The position numbers and the translations under genes were made by a program. Positions 24,825-34,308 of a stretch of DNA of 42,680 bases are shown one piece after another (positions within the stretch are counted from its first letter, which is position 1; each line of letters begins with the position of its first letter). The notes under the pieces are model-generated. The model had not been told where the DNA came from and did no database searches. It saw only the letters and a list, made by a program, of their open reading frames with translations. The DNA comes from Anaeromicrobium sp. (GTDB taxonomy: Bacteria; Bacillota; Clostridia; Peptostreptococcales; Thermotaleaceae), in assembly GCF_025210435.1 (NCBI RefSeq), contig NZ_JAOART010000084.1, positions 1 to 42,680 on the forward strand, written 5' to 3'.

Positions 24825-25712
24825 TTACTTATATCCTAGATAGTTTAGCATATTTTGTTGATCTCTCCAGTCTTCCTTTATCTTAACCCACAGTTCTAAA
24901 AACACTTTAGAACCTAAAAGTCTCTCTATATCTTCACGGGCACTTTTTCCTACACCCTTTAATTTCCTTCCGTTTTTCCCTATTATTATTCCCTTGTGTG
25001 ATTTTTTCTCACAATAAATAGTAGCACTAATATCCACTATATCCTTTTCTTTTCTCTTTCTCATTTTTAATACTTCCACAGCCACACCATGGGGAACTTC
25101 TTCATGTAAATAGTGTAATAATTTTTCTCTTATGATCTCACTTACTATTATTTTTTCTGGCTGGTCTGTTATCATATCTTCCGGAAAATATTGCGGTCCT
25201 TCTGGAAGATTTTCAACTATAGTATTTAATAACATTCTAACATTTTTATCATTTAATGCAGAAATACCTATTATCTCCTTAAAAATTCCTAATTTTTTAT
25301 ACATATTGTATATCTTTTCAAATTTTTCTGGCGGAATTTTATCAACCTTGTTTATTACCAATATTACATTAGTTTTAATATTTTTAATAGTATCTATTAT
25401 ATATTGGTCTCCTGGCCCCATATCTGTAGTATCATCTACCACTAATAGGACCACATCCACTTCGTTTAGTGTAGTGACTGCTGTCTTTTGCATGTATTCA
25501 CCTAATTTATTTTTAGGCTTATGCATACCAGGTGTATCTAAAAATATGATTTGAAAATCCCTCTCCGTGTGTATGGTTTGTATCCTATTTCTAGTAGTCT
25601 GAGGTTTATCTGACATGATGGCAATCTTTTCACCGATCATATTATTCATCAATGTGGATTTTCCCACATTAGGTCTACCTATTATTGTTACAAATCCTGA
25701 TTTAAACTTCAT
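24825..25712 (-). CDS. era: Ribosome-assembly GTPase Era
   Basis: Era binds 16S rRNA 3' ends during 30S maturation. GTPase motifs: G-R-P-N-V-G-K-S-T near 12-20, D-T-P-G-M-H near 59-64, N-K-V-D near 121-124. The C-terminal KH domain has I-I-G-K-N-G-R-K-L-K-G. I prefer the ATG at 25710-25712 (M-K-F-K-S-G-F, 295 residues), 6-9 bases past AAGGATGG; an ATG three codons earlier overlaps that site. It follows cdd after 18 bases, with ybeY further up, all rRNA-processing partners. Confidence 0.97.
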   Translation of the reverse strand: MKFKSGFVTIIGRPNVGKSTLMNNMIGEKIAIMSDKPQTTRNRIQTIHTERDFQIIFLDTPGMHKPKNKLGEYMQKTAVTTLNEVDVVLLVVDDTTDMGPGDQYIIDTIKNIKTNVILVINKVDKIPPEKFEKIYNMYKKLGIFKEIIGISALNDKNVRMLLNTIVENLPEGPQYFPEDMITDQPEKIIVSEIIREKLLHYLHEEVPHGVAVEVLKMRKRKEKDIVDISATIYCEKKSHKGIIIGKNGRKLKGVGKSAREDIERLLGSKVFLELWVKIKEDWRDQQNMLNYLGYK

Positions 25713-25730
25713 CTTATCCATCCTTCGTAT

Positions 25731-26126
25731 TTATTTTTTCAAGTCCTTCTCTGTGAAGCTATGAGGTAGTAACTCCCCCATTGAAAAGGTTTTTATTTTT
25801 CCATCCTTATTACTTAATATTATCTCAATGTCTAACCCAAATTCAACTATTACCTGTCTACAAATTCCACACGGGAAGGTATAGTCATCTAAATCACTCG
25901 TTATGGCTATCTTTTCAATATCCTTGTGCCCTTCTGATACTGCTTTGAATATGGCCGTTCTTTCAGCACAATTTGTGCCTCCATAAGATGCACATTCCAC
26001 ATTACAACCAGTATATGCCTTACCACTCTTAGTTAAAAGGGCTGCCCCTACTCTAAAGTTTGAATAAGGTGAATGGGAGAATTCCTTTGCTCCAATTGCT
26101 TTTTCCATTAATTCTTCATTTGTCAT
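25731..26126 (-). CDS. cdd: Cytidine deaminase
   Basis: Cdd converts cytidine and deoxycytidine to uridine in pyrimidine salvage. The 131-residue tetrameric-type enzyme has N-V-E-C-A-S-Y near 43-49, the zinc/catalytic motif C-A-E-R-T-A near 53-58 and P-C-G-I-C-R-Q near 85-91. AGGAGG precedes the ATG. It lies between the DUF3048 lipoprotein gene and era, the usual Firmicute order (ybeY-dgk-cdd-era). Confidence 0.97.
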   Translation of the reverse strand: MTNEELMEKAIGAKEFSHSPYSNFRVGAALLTKSGKAYTGCNVECASYGGTNCAERTAIFKAVSEGHKDIEKIAITSDLDDYTFPCGICRQVIVEFGLDIEIILSNKDGKIKTFSMGELLPHSFTEKDLKK

Positions 26127-26142
26127 AGTATGTCCTCCTAGT

Positions 26143-27198
26143 TTAATATTGTGTGTAATTCAAAGATTTTGGTATAACCTCAACCCAAGTCACACCTGGA
26201 TTTAGTTTAACTTCTTCTCCATTTTTATAGAAAAATCTTGTAATAGATCTTCTTGAATCCTTTTTCCATGTTACTTCCTTCATTTCACCATTTGTTATAT
26301 ATATACCGTCACCCGTTCCTACTAAACCTATTTTTAATCTTCCTGCACTGTCTAAAACTTTCTTAGAAGCCCTTTGAACTATTATATTTTTAGCACTTAG
26401 CTCTACCTTAGATATTTCATCTAAATGGGGTTTGTTATTTATATGTCTATCATATAACTTAGTATTTTCATCATATTTAAATGTAACCTTGTAGTTCTTT
26501 GAGTATGGTATATCTATATTCTTTAATTCATTACCTTCAATAGATGTATCCTTATCATAATACTTCCACATATCTATATTCACAGTTTTTTTATAATTAC
26601 TTACATTAGCTGCCTTTCTGATGGCATCTGCACTAGTATATTCATTATGAGGTCTCTTCTTATGAGATTTTCTCCAAAATGTATTTTTTCCCCTTGATTG
26701 AGCACTTATATCTGCCATTTTTAATCTTATTATATCATCTAAAGCTTGAGGACTTCCTCCATCATGGACATATAGGGCATCATATTCTAGAGCCTTATCT
26801 ATAAAATATGGCCTTGCACTTCTTACAGGTCCTATTAATTTTGGCGATTTGGTTGCAAATATGGCCATATATCTAGTAATATTCCCCTCTGCTAGAATTT
26901 CATATACTATTTCAGCTCCATCAAGGCCTGCCTGAGGTCTAGCTTGAACCTGATTATCTAGCATTACAGCAAAGGGTCTATTATTAACTTGATTCTCTTC
27001 ACATTCCATATGACTAATTGGAGATAGATTTTTTTCTTCTATTACTTCTATCACTGGCTCTTCCTTCTTTATCTCCTCTTTTTTAACTTCTACTATAGGG
27101 TCCTTTTCCTTTAGGGTTTCTACAACCTTTTCTTCTTTAGAACACCCACTAAAAGCAAGAGTGCTCATAATAATAGTTAAAATTACAAATTTTTTCAT
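26143..27198 (-). CDS. DUF3048 lipoprotein (YerB-like)
   Basis: This is a secreted lipoprotein: signal M-K-K-F-V-I-L and lipobox L-A-F-S-G-C with Cys at about 19, then a Glu/Lys-rich linker to residue 55. The mature part shows family features: N-R-P-F-A-V-M-L-D-N (about 72-81), G-L-D-G-A-E-I-V-Y-E, A-E-G-N-I-T-R-Y-M-A-I-F, and G-P-V-R-S-A-R-P-Y-F near 125-134. The family is extracellular with unknown biochemical role. GAGGGGG precedes the ATG. It sits 17 bases after the DUF502 gene, so both envelope proteins are likely co-made. Confidence 0.92.
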   Translation of the reverse strand: MKKFVILTIIMSTLAFSGCSKEEKVVETLKEKDPIVEVKKEEIKKEEPVIEVIEEKNLSPISHMECEENQVNNRPFAVMLDNQVQARPQAGLDGAEIVYEILAEGNITRYMAIFATKSPKLIGPVRSARPYFIDKALEYDALYVHDGGSPQALDDIIRLKMADISAQSRGKNTFWRKSHKKRPHNEYTSADAIRKAANVSNYKKTVNIDMWKYYDKDTSIEGNELKNIDIPYSKNYKVTFKYDENTKLYDRHINNKPHLDEISKVELSAKNIIVQRASKKVLDSAGRLKIGLVGTGDGIYITNGEMKEVTWKKDSRRSITRFFYKNGEEVKLNPGVTWVEVIPKSLNYTQY

Positions 27199-27215
27199 GT
27201 CCCCCTCATCCTTTC

Positions 27216-27845
27216 TTATGTATCTCTCTTTTCATCCTGAATAATATCTGGAGTTATTATTCCTCCTGATACGATTAACTTAATTGCTGCGTCTACACTT
27301 AAACCTAAATATACTATATCCTTTTCTCCAATCATTACAAACATTCCAGAAGTGGGATTGGGTGTAGTAGGTACAAATATACTTTTCATTTTTTCATTTG
27401 TTATATCCGTTATAACTCTAGGTGCATCAGCTGTTAAAAAGCCTATAGTATAAATACCTTTAGATGGGTATTCTATGGCCACTGCACTTTTAAAATTATT
27501 ATTCTTTTCTGTTAAAACAGTATTTATAATCTGCTTAATAGAAGAATATATCATGCTCACTAAGGGTACCTTGCATATGGTTTTTTCTAAACAATGGATT
27601 ATTTTCCTTCCCAAATAATTAGTAGCAAATAGACCTGTCCAAAATACTATGACTAAAGTTAGTATTACTCCTATTCCCACAATTTTAAATCCTAGTATCT
27701 TCTCAATGGGATCCCTAAAAAAGGAATCTACCACATTAAATAGCCACACAATAGTAAAAAAAGTAGCTGCTATAGGTATTAACACTATTAATCCTGTAAA
27801 GAAAATATTTCTAGCATCTTTTATCTGCATTTTATTATTCTTCAT
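27216..27845 (-). CDS. DUF502 membrane protein
   Basis: The 209-residue product (start chosen at ATG 27843-27845, behind CTGGAGG) has two membrane segments near residues 13-35 (F-F-T-G-L-I-V-L-I-P-I-A-A-T) and 51-75, followed by a cytosolic or external strand-rich domain with the family motif V-P-T-T-P-N-P-T-S-G near 158-167. DUF502 proteins are widespread in bacteria and plants with unclear function (membrane trafficking or stress). An upstream hairpin (27903-27930) separates it from dgk-PAP2. Confidence 0.92.
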   Translation of the reverse strand: MKNNKMQIKDARNIFFTGLIVLIPIAATFFTIVWLFNVVDSFFRDPIEKILGFKIVGIGVILTLVIVFWTGLFATNYLGRKIIHCLEKTICKVPLVSMIYSSIKQIINTVLTEKNNNFKSAVAIEYPSKGIYTIGFLTADAPRVITDITNEKMKSIFVPTTPNPTSGMFVMIGEKDIVYLGLSVDAAIKLIVSGGIITPDIIQDEKRDT

Positions 27846-27902
27846 TATTAAAGTTACCTCCAGTAAAAACTTCTTAAATCTGTACTTTAATGTGGTCACA
27901 AA

Positions 27903-27930
27903 GGGGAAGTAATGATTTTATTACTTCCCC
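27903..27930 (-). terminator. Hairpin after the dgk-PAP2 gene
   Basis: GGGGAAGTAAT and ATTACTTCCCC form an 11-bp perfect stem with a 6-base loop. On the minus strand only three T follow, so it may be a partial terminator between the yqfC-dgk operon and DUF502. Confidence 0.55.
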
Positions 27931-27992
27931 CCTTAATATATTATATAATATAAACATACTCTTTACTATTTATTTTCTATAGAATCCCCTAT

Positions 27993-28712
27993 CTACAAAG
28001 GAGGGAAACTACCATTTCCTAGAAAGTAAAAGAATAATAATGTGATTCCCACACCTAATATTCCCCCTATGAAAACTTGAAACCAAGTATGAATTTTCCC
28101 CTCTATTCTACTTTGCCCTACTAATAGGGCTAATATTAATCCAAGGATTATAACATATATATTACTGGATATGAATATTATTGAGGTTAAAATGGAAAAA
28201 GCCACTGCCGTATGTCCACTAGGCATACCACCCTTTAGAGGGGTTCCTATGCCCTTTTGTAGCTTTATTATTATAACAGATATTATAACTATAAGAAAGC
28301 TCAAAAAACTAATATGTAGGCTAGTCTTTCTAATTTTATTAAATAGAATTTCTGCTATGGGTATGAACTTGTCATAAAATACAATATATGCTACCAATAC
28401 ACTATTAAGTGCAGCCAGTAATACACCACCTGCTGCAACATTTTTAGCTATTTTAGCTAGTGGATGATATTCCCTTGTTATTAAGTCAATAGTCACTTCT
28501 ATGGAAGTGTTTATCATTTCTGTTATTATGACCAAAAATATGGAGAATAAAACCAATGCCAAATCCCATTTTGTCAAATCAAAAAACATACTTCCCACTA
28601 TGACTAATATGGCCATTATCATATGTATCTTCATATTTCGCTGAGTTTTAATACTATAAAATATGCCATCTATTGCATAATTAAAACTATCTATTAGTTT
28701 TCTTACCTTCAT
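27993..28712 (-). CDS. dgkA: Diacylglycerol/undecaprenol kinase fused to a PAP2 phosphatase domain
   Basis: Residues 1-115 are a DgkA-type integral membrane kinase: F-N-Y-A-I-D-G-I near 10-17, the signature E-M-I-N-T-S-I-E-V-T-I-D at 65-76 and A-K-I-A-K-N-V-A-A-G-G-V-L at 86-98. Residues 120-239 are a PAP2-type phosphatase: P-S-G-H-T at 164-168 and S-R-x-x-x-x-x-H at 201-208. The site four residues after that His is Gln where many PAP2 enzymes have Asp, and no clear K-x6-R-P is seen, so activity is not assured. In Firmicutes DgkA phosphorylates undecaprenol; the PAP2 half could remove phosphate from a polyprenyl or lipid phosphate. It lies 12 bases after ybeY, as stand-alone dgkA usually does. 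Confidence 0.93.
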   Translation of the reverse strand: MKVRKLIDSFNYAIDGIFYSIKTQRNMKIHMIMAILVIVGSMFFDLTKWDLALVLFSIFLVIITEMINTSIEVTIDLITREYHPLAKIAKNVAAGGVLLAALNSVLVAYIVFYDKFIPIAEILFNKIRKTSLHISFLSFLIVIISVIIIKLQKGIGTPLKGGMPSGHTAVAFSILTSIIFISSNIYVIILGLILALLVGQSRIEGKIHTWFQVFIGGILGVGITLLFFYFLGNGSFPPL

Positions 28713-28724
28713 TATCCATCTCCA

Positions 28725-29180
28725 TTAATTTCTTAATATACCCATATGGGACAATACTTTTTCTTCTTTCATTCTCATTTCCTTTGTATTTTCCTCTGTA
28801 TCATGGTCATATCCCATTAAATGAAACATACTATGTACTGTTAAAAACAATACTTCCCTTTCAAAGGAATGATTATATAAGATTCTTTGTTCTTCTGCCT
28901 TTTCTAAGGATATTACTATATCTCCTAGGCACATGCCCATATTTATTTCATCCATACTATCATACTGTGGAAATGATAATACATCCGTTTCACTATCCTT
29001 ATTTCTATATTCCCTATTCAATTCTCTTATGGATTCATTGTCCACAAAGGTAATGCTCACTTCTACTTCTTCACTTACACTTTCTTCTTTTAAAGATTCT
29101 TTTACAGCTTGTACTATTAAATTTTCCATGTTTTCATCATATTTTATTTTCTCTTGTCTATCATCAATTATTACATTCAT
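28725..29180 (-). CDS. ybeY: Endoribonuclease YbeY
   Basis: YbeY is a zinc RNase for 16S rRNA 3' maturation and 70S quality control. The 151 residues hold the metal motif H-S-M-F-H-L-M-G-Y-D-H (H-x3-H-x5-H) near 116-126 and the conserved R-N-K-D-S-E-T-D-V-L-S-F-P near 61-73. AAGGAGG precedes the ATG. It starts 6 bases after pgpH ends. Confidence 0.97.
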   Translation of the reverse strand: MNVIIDDRQEKIKYDENMENLIVQAVKESLKEESVSEEVEVSITFVDNESIRELNREYRNKDSETDVLSFPQYDSMDEINMGMCLGDIVISLEKAEEQRILYNHSFEREVLFLTVHSMFHLMGYDHDTEENTKEMRMKEEKVLSHMGILRN

Positions 29181-29185
29181 TAAAG

Positions 29186-31270
29186 TTAGTCCTCCTTCTT
29201 ATCCTTGTCCATATCTGGGTATTCTATTCTCTCATGAAATATGCCCATAAGTATGGTCATAAAGGATTCTGAAATCATCTTTAAATCCTTTAGGGTCATA
29301 TTACATTCATCAAATTGACTATCATTTAATTTATCTTTTACAATCTTGTCAATCAAATCTCTTATTTTTTCTTCTGTAGGTTCTTTTATACTTCTTACGG
29401 CAGCTTCAACAGAATCGGCAAGCATTACTACTGCCGCTTCCTTACTCTTAGGTTTTTCACCCTTATATCTATAGTCTGATTCATTTATAGTTTTTTTAGA
29501 ATTTTGAGTTGCTTTAAAGTAAAAGAATTTTACTAAAGTAGTTCCATGATGTTGAAATATTATATCTACTATCTCCTGAGGTAATTCTTCTTCCTTAGCA
29601 AAATCAACCCCATCCTTTATGTGACTAGTTATAACATTCACACTTCGTATAGGTTTTAATTTATCATGGGGATTTTCAGAAGTCAGTTGATTTTCCTTAA
29701 ATAAATAGGGTCTTCTTAATTTCCCTATATCATGATAATAGGCTCCAACTCTAGCCAGCAAACTATTAGCACCTATGGACTGGGCAGCATTTTCACTTAA
29801 ATTTCCCACAATTATACTGTGATGATAGGTCCCTGGAGCTTCTAGTAGTAACCTCTTTAATAATTTATTATTAGGATTAGAAAGTTCTAATAATTTAAAA
29901 GGGGTTAATATCTTAAAAGCCCATTCCCAAAGGGGTAATGATCCTATAGTAATTACAGCACAAAATATACCGTTTAAAAGGCCATTGAACACATTGGAAA
30001 AAACTAATGAAAAATCATAATGGTTTATAAGGCCAATTGAAGTTAGTATTATTATATTACTAAAGCTTATCATCAATCCAGTTAGGAAAATAGTACTTCT
30101 TTGACTAGCTTTTTTTATACCACATGTGGCCACTATAGATGCCATTATATTAGTATATATAAACTCCACATTATAACCTTTAGATATGGATAGCATGATA
30201 GTCATAGATATACTTATAACTAAAGCTAGTTTTGGTTCTATGAGTATACCTACTAAACATGTAAAGGCCGCCACAGGACCAATATATGGTGATAGGTAAA
30301 ATAAACTCTTACTTATATAAAATACAAATACATAAAGTATTATTAATAAATATAGCTTTCTTGGAGATTGAAGTAAGGGTCTATTGAAAAAATATATGTA
30401 TAATATTATAGTTAGGAATGTCATTAAGATAACTCCTAAAGCTCCTAAATATAGGAACATATCCCTTTTGTTATCTTCTTTTAGTACCCCTAAGTCTTTC
30501 AATACACTTATATGGTCTGGTGTTATTATTTCACCTTCCCCCACAATAATACTTCCCCTTTTTATCATTACCTTTTCTACACTATTTCTTGCCTCTTCAA
30601 TTTTCTCCTTTGTAGTTTCCACATCTACAAATCTATTTGCCTTAATAGAATTATTTACAATCTTAGTTCCAATACTTTTCGTATCATTAGAAAAATCCTC
30701 TAATCCCTTAAAATATTCTTCTATTTCCTGTTTCTTATTTTCAAGTTCATGGGGCCTAATACCACTTGACATTATCTGAGATACAATTTCATATACATAG
30801 CTCTCCACATTTTTTAATTCAGTTACATCTCCATTAACTAAAATCTCTAAATCTTCATCATCTAATAAAAATTTATTTTTACTCTTTAATAATCCTATTT
30901 TTTCATAATCAAGTATTTCTTCTGCCCTTATTTGATATAGGTTATTAAAAAACTTTTCTATATTTTTCTTAACGTCAATTTGAATGGTAGGATAAAACTT
31001 CTCAATATTTTCAACAGAAGCTATTTCCCTTTGTATTAGCCTTTGTGTGGCACTCTTATCTTCCACGTCCCTAGGAGCTTTTATATCTGCTGGAGCCTTA
31101 TTTCCTGCTTTTAAATCATACTCATTGGGAGTAAATTCAGATATTATGCTAAAAAACATACTTCCTATAAAAATAAAAGTTATAAAAAAGTAGGCCATAT
31201 TTTTATTCTTTAGTATCCTTATAAAAAAACTATTTTCCATAGCTTTTTTCATATGTTTTATGAAGGTCAT
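29186..31270 (-). CDS. pgpH: 7TM-HD cyclic-di-AMP phosphodiesterase (PgpH/YqfF family)
   Basis: PgpH splits c-di-AMP. The 694 residues have an N-terminal membrane helix (about 20-40), an extracellular helical domain (about 45-270), seven membrane segments (about 275-470), then an HD domain with H-H-S-I-I-V-G-N-L near 483-491, Y-Y-H-D-I-G-K-L near 512-519 and H-H-G-T-T. AGGAGG precedes the ATG. It sits between phoH and ybeY, the standard Firmicute order, so control of c-di-AMP is linked to ribosome-maturation genes by operon only. Confidence 0.96.
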   Translation of the reverse strand: MTFIKHMKKAMENSFFIRILKNKNMAYFFITFIFIGSMFFSIISEFTPNEYDLKAGNKAPADIKAPRDVEDKSATQRLIQREIASVENIEKFYPTIQIDVKKNIEKFFNNLYQIRAEEILDYEKIGLLKSKNKFLLDDEDLEILVNGDVTELKNVESYVYEIVSQIMSSGIRPHELENKKQEIEEYFKGLEDFSNDTKSIGTKIVNNSIKANRFVDVETTKEKIEEARNSVEKVMIKRGSIIVGEGEIITPDHISVLKDLGVLKEDNKRDMFLYLGALGVILMTFLTIILYIYFFNRPLLQSPRKLYLLIILYVFVFYISKSLFYLSPYIGPVAAFTCLVGILIEPKLALVISISMTIMLSISKGYNVEFIYTNIMASIVATCGIKKASQRSTIFLTGLMISFSNIIILTSIGLINHYDFSLVFSNVFNGLLNGIFCAVITIGSLPLWEWAFKILTPFKLLELSNPNNKLLKRLLLEAPGTYHHSIIVGNLSENAAQSIGANSLLARVGAYYHDIGKLRRPYLFKENQLTSENPHDKLKPIRSVNVITSHIKDGVDFAKEEELPQEIVDIIFQHHGTTLVKFFYFKATQNSKKTINESDYRYKGEKPKSKEAAVVMLADSVEAAVRSIKEPTEEKIRDLIDKIVKDKLNDSQFDECNMTLKDLKMISESFMTILMGIFHERIEYPDMDKDKKED

Positions 31271-31281
31271 ACCTTTGCCTC

Positions 31282-32247
31282 CTAAATTTCCTCTTTAGTA
31301 TTTTCATATTTTTCATAGGCTTTTATTATCCTTTGGACTAAAGCGTGTCTAACCACATCAGCTTCTCCTAAGAATTGAAATGATACGCCCTTTACGTCCT
31401 TTAAAATTTTTACCACTTGATTTAATCCAGATGCCTTTCCCCTTGGTAGATCAATTTGAGTTATATCTCCTGTCACAATGGCCTTAGAACCAAATCCAAG
31501 TCTAGTTAAGAACATCTTCATCTGTTCCTTTGTAGTATTTTGTGCTTCATCTAATATTATAAAAGAATTATCTAGAGTTCTTCCTCTCATATAAGCTAAG
31601 GGAGCAACTTCTATCATTCCCCTTTCCTTATATTTTATGAAAGTGTCTCCTCCTAAAATATCATATAAGGCATCATATAAGGGTCTTAGATAAGGATCTA
31701 CCTTTTCTTGTAAATCACCTGGTAAAAAACCTAAACTCTCTCCAGCTTCCACAGCAGGCCTAGTTAATATTATCTTATTTACTTCCTTATTTTTAAATGC
31801 ATTCACAGCCATGGCCATGGCCAAATAGGTTTTTCCCGTTCCTGCAGGACCTATTCCAAATACCACATCATGTTCCCTAATAGCCTGTGTATATTTCTTT
31901 TGACCTACAGTCTTTGGTTTTATTTTCTTTCCTTTAGATGTAATACAAACCACATCATCCACTAACTCATCTATTTTATTTTCGTCTCCCTTTTCAAATA
32001 ATTCTATGGTATATTTTATCTTTTGTTCGTCTAAATTTTCCTTGGCCTCTAATAGTTTCATAAATTTTAATATTATCTTTTCTACTTTTTTAGTAGATTC
32101 CTTTTCTCCTATAATAACTACTTCTCCCTGTCTTGAAACTATATTTACATTAAACCTTTCCTCAATAAACTTTATATTCTCATCAAAATTACCAAACAAT
32201 TCATTTGTATAATTGAATTCATTAATGTCAATTCTCTTTTCTTCCAA
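31282..32247 (-). CDS. phoH: PhoH-like ATPase
   Basis: This P-loop protein has Walker A G-P-A-G-T-G-K-T near 134-141, Walker [10 protein letters not shown] near 228-236, and an N-terminal KH-like part (residues 1-100). PhoH proteins bind RNA and are thought to act with YbeY in RNA processing; the neighbour pair here fits that. The start is TTG 7-8 bases behind AAGGAGG, giving 321 residues. It ends 12 bases before pgpH. Confidence 0.95.
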   Translation of the reverse strand: MEEKRIDINEFNYTNELFGNFDENIKFIEERFNVNIVSRQGEVVIIGEKESTKKVEKIILKFMKLLEAKENLDEQKIKYTIELFEKGDENKIDELVDDVVCITSKGKKIKPKTVGQKKYTQAIREHDVVFGIGPAGTGKTYLAMAMAVNAFKNKEVNKIILTRPAVEAGESLGFLPGDLQEKVDPYLRPLYDALYDILGGDTFIKYKERGMIEVAPLAYMRGRTLDNSFIILDEAQNTTKEQMKMFLTRLGFGSKAIVTGDITQIDLPRGKASGLNQVVKILKDVKGVSFQFLGEADVVRHALVQRIIKAYEKYENTKEEI

Positions 32248-32266
32248 GTCTATATCCTCCTTAAGT

Positions 32267-33487
32267 TTATTCTTCCAAGTCTTTTTTTTCCTCTATTATT
32301 TCTTCTTTCCTAATAGGTTTTTGTATAGATATATTTTCTAAGACCTCAACTATCAACTTGCCTTTAATTATACTATTTTCCTCTGTAAATACAATGTTTT
32401 TATTGATTATTTTTCCATCCTTGGGTATTATTTCATATACATTTACCATCATTTTATCAAATAACATCTTTTTCACATTAGACTTATTAAGTTTATTTTT
32501 TCTAATATTAACTTCATAATACTCTTCTATTATAACTTCTACAGGAAAGTTACTATTCCTCCACTTTGGTAAAGTTTTATGTTTCCTTTCCATTAATACA
32601 TTTTTATAGGGTATGTTTTCTTCTCCCCATATAATTTGACTATTTCCAAGTTTTATTATTCTCTTAGTTTTTTTCTCTCCTGTTTTTATTTTTTCCACAT
32701 TTATTAAGCTAATTTCATCCCTTTCCTCATAATAGGTTTTTGCCATTACTTCACCAAAGGCATGAACATATCTATTTTCCACACCTTCTCTTGCTATAAT
32801 TCCTGTAACTAGACATTGACCTTTTTTTACTATATCTCCCTCTTTAACTAAGGCGTCACCTTCTTTAGCTATTACCCTTTTTATTACTCCATCCTTTTTA
32901 GCTATTATATCACATGGCATATGTTTATTTATTTTAGGAGGTGGCTCTACCTTTTCCACAATCTCAATTAAGGCTTTCGTTCCCTTAAATTCCATACCTA
33001 CCCATGCTATTTTATTAAAATCAATAATTATTTTTTTCTCTAATTCTTCCCTATTAACATCATATTTCCACTCACCAATTTTCACTCCATGGTTTTTTAC
33101 ATAGTTCTTTATTTCAGAAGGGTTTATGGTCTCACAGCCTTTAACATCAATACTCCATATGAAAGATGTCATTATAAAAATACTTATTAGAAAAAATATA
33201 AATCCTCCCATAAAAATTTTTCTCTTTTTAATTTTGTACATAAAAAAAGGATATCCTATCTTTACTTTTATTTTTACCCTGCAACCTGCCTTTTTCACAA
33301 CATGTCTTAGTTCTTTATATGCCCTAAGACCAACTTTAGCCTCCATGGTAGTGTAGTCTATCCTTCTTATATCCCAAAGAAAAATCCCCCTTGCAATAGC
33401 ATAGTTTATAAATTTTTCCAAGGATAAGCCTTCTATTTTTATTAAAACATATCCTCTAAAGTAATTCCATAATCTCAAAACAAGCAA
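32267..33487 (-). CDS. yqfD: Sporulation protein YqfD
   Basis: The 406-residue product has an N-terminal cytosolic part ([11 protein letters not shown] near 17-27), one membrane helix (about 92-114) and an outer strand-rich domain including [15 protein letters not shown] near 212-226, a lipoyl/barrel-sandwich-like hairpin. It belongs to the YqfD/SpoIV family expressed in the mother cell of Bacillus. Start appears to be TTG (33485-33487) 9 bases behind GGGGGGAG. It follows yqfC after 13 bases. Confirms a spore-former. Confidence 0.93.
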   Translation of the reverse strand: MLVLRLWNYFRGYVLIKIEGLSLEKFINYAIARGIFLWDIRRIDYTTMEAKVGLRAYKELRHVVKKAGCRVKIKVKIGYPFFMYKIKKRKIFMGGFIFFLISIFIMTSFIWSIDVKGCETINPSEIKNYVKNHGVKIGEWKYDVNREELEKKIIIDFNKIAWVGMEFKGTKALIEIVEKVEPPPKINKHMPCDIIAKKDGVIKRVIAKEGDALVKEGDIVKKGQCLVTGIIAREGVENRYVHAFGEVMAKTYYEERDEISLINVEKIKTGEKKTKRIIKLGNSQIIWGEENIPYKNVLMERKHKTLPKWRNSNFPVEVIIEEYYEVNIRKNKLNKSNVKKMLFDKMMVNVYEIIPKDGKIINKNIVFTEENSIIKGKLIVEVLENISIQKPIRKEEIIEEKKDLEE

Positions 33488-33500
33488 AAGCTCTCCCCCC

Positions 33501-33779
33501 CTATTTCATAAACTCTATGCTATGAAGTTCTCCACATATTACTATCTCTTCTTCCATTATATTCTTTATAGTAAGGTCTTTTCCTATAACCCTTAAGGAA
33601 CCTTCCCTAAGTTTAACCCTTATCCTAACTTTAGTATATTCTATTATACCCTTGTGATTTTCTATGTATAGCTGCAAATTACCAAGCATGGTTATTCTAG
33701 GAAGATCCAGTATTATATCTTTGGGAAGCTCTAGTAATTCTGCTAAGCTCTCTCTTATTTCCATATTTTTATTTTTCAT
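33501..33779 (-). CDS. yqfC: Sporulation protein YqfC
   Basis: The 92-residue protein shows the family pattern: L-A-E-L-L-E-L-P-K-D-I-I-L-D-L-P-R-I-T-M then L-G-N-L-Q-L-Y-I-E-N-H-K-G-I, and ends with I-C-G-E-L-H-S-I. It resembles YabP/YqfC coat-related proteins. AAGGGGG precedes the ATG. It heads the yqfC-yqfD-phoH-pgpH-ybeY-dgk operon, behind a sigma-E-like promoter. Confidence 0.94.
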   Translation of the reverse strand: MKNKNMEIRESLAELLELPKDIILDLPRITMLGNLQLYIENHKGIIEYTKVRIRVKLREGSLRVIGKDLTIKNIMEEEIVICGELHSIEFMK

Positions 33780-33803
33780 GAAACTCCCCCTTTTTATATA
33801 GTA

Positions 33804-33832
33804 ATTTTATGCATCTGTTCTATTGTCTATGA
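33804..33832 (-). promoter_or_regulatory. Sigma-E-like sporulation promoter of yqfC
   Basis: The minus strand has TCATA (33828-33832) and CATAAAAT (33804-33811), close to the mother-cell sigma-E consensus (ATA-centred -35; CATACAnT -10), with spacing one base short of the usual value. It lies 25 bases before the yqfC start, and yqfC-yqfD are sigma-E genes in Bacillus. Confidence 0.45.
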
Positions 33833-33861
33833 CACAATGTTCTATGGGACAATTTAAGAAA

Positions 33862-33900
33862 ATAAAAATATCACGAGTAAGATTACTCGTGATATTTTTA
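33862..33900 (-). terminator. Terminator after the 127-aa membrane-anchored gene
   Basis: AAAATATCACGAGTAA and TTACTCGTGATATTTT form a long stem with a very short loop, with T run on both strands. On the minus strand it overlaps the stop codon of the 33898-34281 gene and precedes yqfC. Confidence 0.88.
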
Positions 33901-34281
33901 TTTTCTTAAAGATTTTGGTTTATTTAATATTTCATTCCAAACTATACCTTGTGCAATATTTTTCCTGTTCATATTTAGTTTTGATTTACTCTTTCCCATT
34001 CTCTTGCTACGGGGTTTCACTTCTACTAGTCTAGGTTCTTCTATCTTTTCAATATGTGTTTTATCTTCTACTACTTCCTTTACTTCTTCAATTATATCCT
34101 CTTCTTCACTAGTATCCATATATGGTTTTATCATTTCTTCCACATTAATGTTCTCATCTATGTGTTTAGTGTTTTTTACTTTTTTATTTTTTTTACTAAC
34201 TTGATTTTTCTTTGGCCTATTAAAAAAATTCTGGAAAAGATTCACAATGGCCACTATGATAATCATTATAATTAACTTCAT
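33898..34281 (-). CDS. Small membrane-anchored charged protein, unknown
   Basis: This 127-residue protein has one N-terminal membrane helix (L-I-I-M-I-I-I-V-A-I-V-N-L-F, residues 3-16), then a Lys-rich and an acidic low-complexity region, and a conserved-looking C-terminus (G-I-V-W-N-E-I-L-N-K-P-K-S-L). GAGGATG precedes the ATG. It lies 28 bases after floA and ends in a strong terminator, so it is last in the NfeD-floA unit. A link to flotillin microdomains is only positional. Confidence 0.7.
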   Translation of the reverse strand: MKLIIMIIIVAIVNLFQNFFNRPKKNQVSKKNKKVKNTKHIDENINVEEMIKPYMDTSEEEDIIEEVKEVVEDKTHIEKIEEPRLVEVKPRSKRMGKSKSKLNMNRKNIAQGIVWNEILNKPKSLRK

Positions 34282-34308
34282 AAAATCACATCCTCAAAAG
34301 ATGTATAT

